64,000 nucleotides of DNA from Cladobotryum mycophilum (lineage: Eukaryota; Ascomycota; Sordariomycetes; Hypocreales; Hypocreaceae), in contig JAVFKD010000010.1 of NCBI GenBank assembly GCA_036429605.1, forward strand, positions 1,178,001 through 1,242,000, given 5' to 3'. The notes under the pieces are model-generated. The model was not told the DNA's origin, searched no databases, and saw only the letters and a list, made by a program, of their open reading frames with translations. Position numbers and translations under genes: made by a program. Of this stretch, positions 56,264-64,000 are shown piece by piece; position 1 is the first letter of the stretch, and each line of letters begins with the position of its first letter.

Positions 56264-57251
56264 ATGACGACTGAACGTAGAGATGTAACTGTCCCAACAC
56301 GCGACGGCATTACTCTCAAGGGATGGTTCTTTCCCGCGGGGCAAGATGAAGGGCCTTGTGTCATCATGACACCTGGTGTATGTCTTATACACCATTTCTT
56401 TTTTTTTTTCATGTCCATTTGACGATTTATTTATTGGATGCACTGACTGACAAGATGCTTGCCATCATTAGCTCACCACCCTCGATCAGCATGTCGTCGA
56501 TAATTTTGCCCTCGAATTTCAGAAGGCTGGCTTTCACGCCCTGTTATACGAGCATCGGGCGTTTATAACGAGCGACGGACAGACCTTTGACGTGGATCCG
56601 ATTAAAGACCAGGACGACTACCTAGATGTGTATGATTTTGCCGCCACGTTACCAGAGGTCGATGCGGAGAGGATGGCCTACTGGGGATCCAGCTATTCGG
56701 GTGGGGTGGCCATATGCGCGGCTGCCATCGACCCCCGGATCAAAGCCGTCATCGTTCAGGCGCCATTCGTCTCCGGAGAGATGCAGTTCGAATCACAGAT
56801 GGATTCGATCCCCATGGCCATACAAGGCCGAAATCAGGGGAGCGGCGGCGGCGGAGGCAGCTGGCCCTTTACACGCGTGTTCGCTTCCTTTCTCTACGAA
56901 GCAGAGATCGGGTCCACTGACGCCTTTGTCCCTGATAACGCCGCCTCGCAGGACAGCCAAAATCAGGTCGGAAACTGGGAAGAAAAGATTACGCCCGCGA
57001 GCCTGTTGAGGCTGCTCCGGTTTGAGCCCATCAAGTTTATCCACCGGGTCGCCCCGAGGCCCCTGCTCATGATTCTCGGGGAGATGAATGCCAGCGTCCT
57101 GACGTCGCACCAACTACGTGCGTTTGAGCGAGCTCAAGAGCCTAAGCAGCTCCATGTTCTCAAGGGCTGCGGGTCGTTTGGGCCTCATCAGGGGGCCATG
57201 TTTGAGGAGAATGTTGCCGTGCAGGTCGAATTCCTGACGCAGAATCTATAG
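56264..57251 (+). CDS. Alpha/beta hydrolase (AF380-like family) with altered catalytic triad
   Basis: Exon 1 (56264-56377) and exon 2 (56472-57251) join in phase across a 94-nt intron, giving 297 residues with no signal peptide. The start (RRDVTVPTRDGITLKGWFFP) and the elbow WGSSYSGGVA (nucleophile Ser114) match fungal alpha/beta hydrolases near polyketide transferase AF380 and bacterial dienelactone-hydrolase-like enzymes. Where relatives have an acidic END segment, this reads GEMNASVL; where they have G-H-F in the GGHF(D)PY block, this reads CGSFGPHQG. Thus the usual acid and histidine look replaced. The frame is intact, so the protein may be a pseudoenzyme or use other residues. Substrate unknown. 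Confidence 0.78.
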
Positions 57252-60200
57252 ACTGGGAAGAGCTTGGCTTACCTATCCGGCTAAACTACGAATGAAAAAA
57301 GGGGGTGGGGGGCAGTCCCGGTGGTATGCTCGAGGCCTAGGTGTCAATCTGATGAGGCTTTTCAATTTCACTAGAGTCGGAGAAACCCAAAGGAACTCGG
57401 GACATGGAGAGAAGGATACGGAGATTTATAGAAACCGGGGCGGTAATGTATATACAGATTACCCTGTGTAAATAACTAACGAATCTACTTGTTTGCTATA
57501 CACATATACCGTGGAGACATGTTTATCTATCAGAGGCACCATGTACCAGTGTAGCTATCCATGGCAATATCTATCAACTCCAGATCAGACCATCAACCAT
57601 TTGCGCATACCGGCATCAGTTTGTTCGACATGCACATGCTCTTGGTGGCCAGTCACGTCACCGGCTTTCCTGATATTCGACAAGGGTCCAGAATATAGGT
57701 AGTAGTCCACTTACTTATCTAGGCTTCTCGTGTGTCCACAGACCCGAACTTGCACCGGTACTTGGGCGCGGGAGAACACGCACACACTTGATGCTACAGA
57801 TAAACCCTAGTCAGTCCCATCTTCCGAGTCATGTTGCCGTGAGGGAAAAAAGCCCGTCTCCCACCCAAGGATCCGGTGCCGCGGGAGTGCTAATGCCCGA
57901 CTTGAACCAACCCGCCAGGTCGTACTAGGCAGCTCCCGTCCGCTCATCCACCTATAACAAGCCTGGAGCTCAAATGGACCGACCCAAGGTATAATCGATC
58001 ATTTATGATGTCCTTACCCCCGGATTTCGGCTCATCACGATGGCCCGATTGACTTCCATAGTCCCCCCTGGTCAACGGTCCCCTATTATGACCCCGACAT
58101 GTATACGTGAAGATCCACTAATGCAATATGCCAGCTCGCATAATGATTTCTAATCAGCCTCTTACGCATTTTAAATCGTACAAGGGGGGCCTCATGACTA
58201 AATCCTGAAGGGCAAGGTGGTATTTCTTTTTCTGGACACTCAAAACAGGCCGTCAAAATGTAGCTCTGCACGCCTTTCGAAATGTCTAGCAATATCGGGA
58301 TAAACGCGTATAGACAGTGTTGTTGCCCCAAAGCAGTAAACTTTCCGTGGCATGCATGAGGGTATGTGAGTCGGAGATATACCGGACGTTTATGTAGACT
58401 GCACGATCTATGAGAGCTCCGAATCCACGGTATATGGATCCATGGGAAACTAGGAGAATAGGGGACACGTCATTATTGCGTCTTCGTCGTGAGTTGTTGA
58501 TAACCCCCGAGATGAGCCCACGGCGGAACCCGTGACAGAATCCGTCATACGTAGATGACGCTATTTGTAAAAAAAAATTGTCAATACCCGTAGACACCAT
58601 ACCCGTAAGTAGGCAAAAGGGTAATGAAAGGTCCGATCCAGCGTTCGGCTTTTAACTACGGCTAATGAGTAATGGGACCTGGCTTTGTTACTCCATGGGC
58701 TATCCCATGGGCTGTGTGGTGTTGTGGACCCCGGACTGGTAATGCGCCCTACGAGTTACAAGCCATCAACAGCATGTAGATGACCAATTAACGCAACGGG
58801 AATCCGATCCTGGATAATTTTTGGGCTCAATCTCCTTTTGGTCTTATTCTTCGGAACGTGATTCCATGGGTATGGTTACATTTATACGAAGCAATCCCGG
58901 GGAAGGGGGGTTCATGTTACCGAGTTACAAGGCTGATATTCTCTTTTTTTTTTTTTTTTTTTTTTTACACAGGGACTGCGAGAAGCGATGGGGGAAAAGT
59001 TAATTAGCCACTCATCAGAGGTAATGTTACGGTTTTACAACTAGTTTCCTCCGTCGGACGTTGAGATTGTGATGCATATGATGTGCAGGATAATGTAATG
59101 CGTAACCGGTTTGTTTGACTTGCGGTTATAAAGTGCAATCTTGATAAGGCCTTTTTTTTCGACGTCGAGTCTCGTGGCACAAAAATCCATGGTAGGTCTC
59201 GGCAGTGGTGCCCGGAAAAGTCAGGATGTTTCAGGATGATGCCGGCTTCACAAGCCAAATTCGAACACCAACTGCATGCAAGACAAAGTTTGATGAGACT
59301 TGCAACCATACATAATTCCAAATTTGATTTTCTTCTTTGTATTCTCCATCTTTTCGTGTCCCATTTCCTTATCTATCGTCTTCGAGACATTTCTTTATGC
59401 CGAGGTTAAGGGTAGTCAGTCGGTCTTTGATGCATCCATGGATGCATCAAACAAAGTCTAGAAGCCATTTTTGGCCAGTTGAGGAAGGAGACGACTAATT
59501 ATGCCATTTTGGTAGTTAGTCGCATGATTACATAAGCTGGATCTGCACAAGCCATCAAGGTTCCCGTCGTGTGTCACGATCTGACTCTGCGTGTGTTCTG
59601 CTTCTTGTATCTCCTCCTTTGTACCTTGCATACCCTCTCTCTCACGTGGGGATGCTACATAACCCAAACGAGAATCCGGTGTAGCGATCCCCTGGCTTGC
59701 TTCAATGGATCAGCAGCCGGACAGTGCACTGCATACAAGTACGTACTTGTAGGCACTTAACTTGCTCAGTCCAGCATCCACATGCGTACTTGGTTCAGCA
59801 TGAACAACAAGTCTCCGCCCATCAAGTAGATAAATGCATCCGGAAATGCAAATGTTACACTTCGGGAATAAAACCGAATACAAACATCTTTACTACTTAG
59901 TACCATTGATCGACCAGCGTTGCGACTAACTAAGAGAGAAAATGAGGCTACTGGTGACACCGGTTCGTCTGCTCGGGGACCTTCTTTTTAAGGTTGTCTC
60001 ACCACGTTTTGACCTCTGCCCTGCCCTAACGGGCAACCTACCCACCGCTTAACCTAACCGCAACCTTATCGGAATCACCGAATGCCCCGTCCCGGAGTTT
60101 TTTGTTTTCCATCTTCTCCGTCTCGGCCGGGGGGTGGCAGGATGGATGTCGGGTGAGAATCCGAGTCCGGGGGCCGGGGGAGTTCAGGCACTCGGGTCAA

Positions 60201-60837
60201 ATTATAGACAAGGGGGTGGAATGATGAAGTGCCAACGGTGTGCGAGTGCGCGGAATCATTGGATTCAAGATTGACAAGGTGAAGAAGGGATTTCGTTTCG
60301 AGAAACCATCTGTGCTTCGTAGATGCGGAACGCCAGATCATTGGGTGCAAGACCGTCGTCGTTGATACTTTAGTTGAGCCGCCCACCCGCCCGCTGCCAA
60401 GATTACGGGCACGCTTGCGCATACTCCGTCCAAGATCGCATCATCCCATCCTTGCATCGTCGTCTTCGATGGGATTGTCTCACACAGACAAGGTTGATGT
60501 ATAGATGTATGTATGTACGCATGTATGCATGAACGTTGTGTTGCATGAATGGGTGACATTCTACGAGAATACTTGCTGGTCCTCGGGAACTATGACCTAC
60601 CTACCTACCTACATAGGTATACATCCAACGGCCGGCTTCCTGTCATAACGGCTGCCGGTGTGTAGGACCGGGCCGGGTGTTACAACATATTCGCTCTATC
60701 TGCATGTCTGACTGAAAGAGTGGGAACAATGATTCACTTGTAAACGTGCCCCGTATATAGGCTGATGGACTAAAAAAAAAAAAAGAGTTGACCCCATGGC
60801 AAATTACACTGCCTAGACTTCTGGTGCCCAAACACAT
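57252..60837. other. Long stretch without a recognised gene
   Basis: About 3.6 kb, with a 23-T run (58944-58966), a 26-bp perfect palindrome (59426-59451) and a CTAC repeat near 60596-60613. Many short frames, none convincing. Confidence 0.45.
59426..59451. repeat. 26-bp perfect palindrome
   Basis: The half-site TTTGATGCATCCA is followed immediately by its own complement. It could be a hairpin or a binding site for a dimeric factor; it stands in non-coding DNA. Confidence 0.85.
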
Positions 60838-62593
60838 CTAGATGAATCCAAGTACACTGTCCTTCCTCCTCTCCACTACGCCCCATCCTCGGACCCGCTG
60901 GGCATCCGTTCCCTCATCACGTTGCCCGTAACCCTCGGGCTTCTTGATGGGATGTTCAATAACGTCAACCAATTCTTTACTGAGCGGTGGGGGGATCAAA
61001 CCCTGACCCGTCAGGGTCCCAAGACCAGAAATCTTGAAAAGGTTCCCGAGCCACTCGTGCAATTCCCCGTTCTCCCAAATGATATCGTGAAAGGGCCTGT
61101 GCTTCTTCCTGAAATCCTCGGCTCTAGCGAGTTCCCATTCCCCCTGCTGCTTCACCGGCGGGAGGGGCACGGCGTTTCGGCCAGCAAACAATCGAGCCAG
61201 CGCAATCGCCTGGTACTCGAAGCTGCGGAACGTCAGGGCTCGAATGATGCCCACGATTCCTAGGTTGGAAAAGTCCTGGAAGAATGTGTGCTGATAGTTC
61301 TTGGCCAGCCTGCCCTCCTTGTAATCCCATAATGGGCGACCGTTGTTCTTGACGTTCCAGAACGGGAATGACGGGCTGTAGCCTGTGCAGTAAATGACTG
61401 TATCGACATTGTCGACGTACGTCCCATCGTCGAATACGACTCTACCGCTAGGCAAGTACTCTTTGATGACGGGCTTGTACTCGATCCCCTTTGGCGGCTT
61501 CTCTGGATCCCACGTTGACTTTGTCCTGATGGACTGGTAGACCGGCTGCTTGGCGGTGGTGGCTACCGCTCGAACAATGTCATGTCCCGAAGCGGAATTT
61601 CCAATCACAATGACCTTTTGGCCAGCAAAGGTTTCCGGTTTTCTGTACGTCTTGGAGTGAATAACCCGACCGGGAAATTTGCGAATGTAGACGTCCAAGC
61701 CATCGACGTGTGGAATCTGCCTGCGGTTTTAGTTGCCACAACTCAGCTTCGGGGTTCATGGGAAAACATACGCTCGGCACTGCATAGTGGCCATTTGCCA
61801 GAATCACGGCGTCAAATACCTCTTCCCACCATACATCCGCATCTTGCAGACCGTCATACTTTCGCAGCGTCAGCTTCCACTGCGTAGAGCCGTCATTTGA
61901 CGGGTGTTCGATCTGAGAAATATCTTCCACGGTGGTTCCAAGCGCCAGGAACGAGTCCGTCTTATGGATGGCAAAATAATTCTCAATGTACTGCCGCGGT
62001 ATGTGATGCGGAACAAACGGGCCGTACGGGAAGCGGCTGTCTGACAAGCACATGGCAACATCAGGCACGTTGGTCCTGAGGTTTTGGTTATTCTGGTGAG
62101 CCCACGCCTTTGAGTTGAGAGATATCACCACGCTCATGCTAAAGTACCTACGTTAATGCGCTGTAGACGGGAGTGTTTGAGAAGCGTTCTTGCGTATTTG
62201 GCGGCGTCACCCTGGGAAGATTTGCTGGTATCTCGAGAGGCAGATCGACTTCTGGAGGCCGTGCTCCAGGCCCAACGAGAATGTCGGGCTGTACAGCTTC
62301 ATCATATATCCTAAAGACATGTAAACAATTTTGGCCAAAATGGAATAGCACTCCATTACCACTGACCATGTTCCACCAGGCGCTTCCCTCCTCTCAAATA
62401 CCCGAATAACGTCAAACGCCTCTTCAGCCTTGAGTGCTGCGGCCGTTACCGCGCCTAGATGGATGGCCCCCGCATTAGTACCTGGGCCCGTCTAACTTGG
62501 GGCTACGGGGGCGTCGGATGGATGTTCCAGTTCCATACCTGCAGCGCCTGCACCTACTACAGCAACGCTCTTGATTCTCTTGCCTCCGCCCAT
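60838..62593 (-). CDS. Flavin-containing monooxygenase, five exons
   Basis: Exons 62593-62539, 62454-62367, 62310-62152, 62075-61772 and 61716-60838 join in frame to 494 residues; the introns are 84, 56, 76 and 55 nt, all GT-AG. Motifs are in the right order: FAD-binding VVGAGAAG (residues 12-19), ERREAPGGTW, the class B FMO signature FPGRVIHSKTY (216-226, FxGxxxHxxxY) and the NADP-binding VIGNSASG (239-246), then VIYCTGYSPSFPF. Such enzymes add one oxygen atom to soft nucleophiles (N or S) with FAD and NADPH. The second acceptor AG (61717-61718) is used in the last intron to avoid a shift. Intact; substrate unknown. In principle it could make oximes, but nothing links it to the aldoxime dehydratase 41 kb away. 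Confidence 0.9.
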
Positions 62594-64000
62594 CGTGTCA
62601 ATGTTTCCGGTATAACGTTGCGATAAGAGGCTGTGCAGACAGAAGGGGCGCTTGTTCTACGGTGAGAATGAATAATGTGAGCATGAGTGTCTTACTTGGA
62701 GGCAAAATATTACATCACGTGTACACGGGGTGTGAAATGTCGTGATTATGCTGCATAATGGCATGATATTATAGCCTGTGTCTTACCTCTCAAGGCATTC
62801 ATTGAATCTGACAGTTGTCAAACATTTGATCCATGTATAAAAGAAAATGGTCTTTCTTAAATGAAGCAAGCTTGAGATGAGTCTCTGATATTTGGAATTT
62901 AAAACATTTATCCCTATTATTCATTCTTGCCCATATTTCTCCACCCTTTCATTCGCTCCACAATCATCTCCTCCACGGCCTTGATTTAGAGATGCTCAAC
63001 GGCTGGTGTAAGACTTCATCCAAGTAATGCACTGAAAGCAGAAAATTGGTTGTTCTCCGACGATGACTAAAGTTATTAATTCTGCACGTTTCGCACTCTG
63101 TATAGTAGATCTATATTTGAAAGTCTGCTAGAATTCTATGAAATAAAGGGAGGTATTGTAAACATTTTATCGAGTTGATGCTACACGTCAAGACAATAAG
63201 AAACAACTGTTGAATTGAGAATAAAGTGTGTCGGGTGTGTTAATGGTATACTCTTGAGTGGAAAAGTTCTACAACATCCTCCAGTGAACTAGATCCAACA
63301 CCAGTCCCTTGTTAGACAGTGACTCCAAGTTCGAGGTTTCCTACTGTACGGTTCAATAATTGGATGTTGTGATCCTACAATATATCTGATACTTGTTTCT
63401 AGCTGCTAATTATATGTCCTAATTGCTATCCCAACTAATGATTCTGCCTTGTCAGTTTTGACGATGCACATTTTCAACTTGTCTCCCAAATGCTACAGGG
63501 TAGGGATACGTAGGTACCTGTACTGGACCTTAGTTGCCCCACTGGTTTGCGCCGACAGCACTGAGAGCGAGAGCACTAGAACCTTGGAAGTTTCTAGTCA
63601 TTTCTAGCGACCTACTCCCTACAGTGGAAACTCGTGGCGACTCGTAGCGAATTCTACAGGCGGCCAGCATCATCGTGAGGTCACCCTCATGTGAGAAATG
63701 AACAACAAAGACGTCAATATCGTGTGATGATGATTTCGAAATCGTTCCATGGCCCTCAAATGGCTTCTTCTAGAAATATTGATGAACCTTGGAGAATCAT
63801 CGAGGAAGGTGCAGCTCTAGGTATAAGATTCCCTCCATCGTCCCTCATCCAAGGCTTCCACTTCTGCCCTCATCACACAACGAACAACCAGATCAACACA
63901 ACAACATCAGCCTTGACAACACTCCTCACAACGCAAAACATTTTATGCAAACATTGAAATTGCCACTCCGCCAAAGACCTCGACGCATCTTGAAGAAGCA
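62594..64000. other. Gene-free right end with a possible promoter
   Basis: No gene recognised in 1.4 kb. At 63822-63828 a TATAAGA element is followed by an A/C-rich, ATG-poor stretch (63840-63960), which looks like the leader of a plus-strand gene beyond the edge. The 88-codon frame at 63691-63957 overlaps this and is probably not real. Confidence 0.35.

Noticed and set aside
18768..62593. A single metabolic cluster linking the flavin monooxygenase, aldoxime dehydratase and hydrolases
   Set aside because: The genes are spread over 40 kb with transposons and unrelated genes between, and there is no core synthase.
1..64000. CRISPR arrays, prokaryotic operons or ribosomal RNA
   Set aside because: No spaced direct repeats or rRNA signatures seen; gene structure is fungal throughout.

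Overview
This is a window from a filamentous ascomycete (Pezizomycotina; probably Sordariomycetes, but I cannot prove the class). The signs are short GT-AG introns, mostly 47-100 nt with CTAAC-type branch sites; a tRNA-Leu(CAA) gene with an intron; fungal-type families (NmrA-like, DUF3468-like regulator, LsdA-like secreted protein); and transposons carrying C-to-T changes at CpA typical of repeat-induced point mutation (RIP). Housekeeping genes are few, and the region reads as accessory, transposon-rich chromosome.

Mobile DNA dominates. Five related hAT DNA transposons of 2.9-3.3 kb are present: copy A 264-3551, C 20598-23518, B 33439-36725, E 41924-45026 and D 47299-50469. B, C, D and E have perfect 8-bp target duplications; A has none and joins a Ty3/gypsy reverse-transcriptase fragment (3-263) to a truncated NmrA gene. 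A and B are near-identical inverted copies. A, B and D carry a tRNA-like Pol III unit just upstream of, and divergent from, the transposase. D cuts an APH-family kinase gene in two, and B sits just upstream of a broken zinc-finger paralogue.

Layout. 0-4.6 kb: retroelement scrap, hAT-A, truncated NmrA. 5.6-13 kb: a DUF3468-like regulator, a large membrane protein, an actin-like gene lacking subdomain 2, and a six-exon NTF2 gene convergent with it. 16-20 kb: secreted carboxylesterase and a haem aldoxime dehydratase. 20.6-23.5 kb: hAT-C. 23.6-32.7 kb: small unnamed genes, two decayed members of a small paralogous family, a truncated PD-(D/E)XK-like gene and a C2H2 zinc-finger gene. 33.4-37.2 kb: hAT-B and the broken zinc-finger paralogue. 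37.9-40.7 kb: ferritin-like secreted protein and the fuller PD-(D/E)XK-like gene. 41.9-50.7 kb: hAT-E, the third family member, and the APH gene split by hAT-D. 50.9 kb: tRNA-Leu. 52.9-62.6 kb: frameshifted sialidase, an alpha/beta hydrolase with altered triad, and a five-exon flavin monooxygenase.

I see no single pathway or compact biosynthetic cluster. Several genes are broken by one- or two-base shifts, often in short C or G runs, so some may be sequence errors rather than true pseudogenes. The most unusual items are the tRNA-like units inside the hAT elements and the actin paralogue without its DNase I-loop subdomain.
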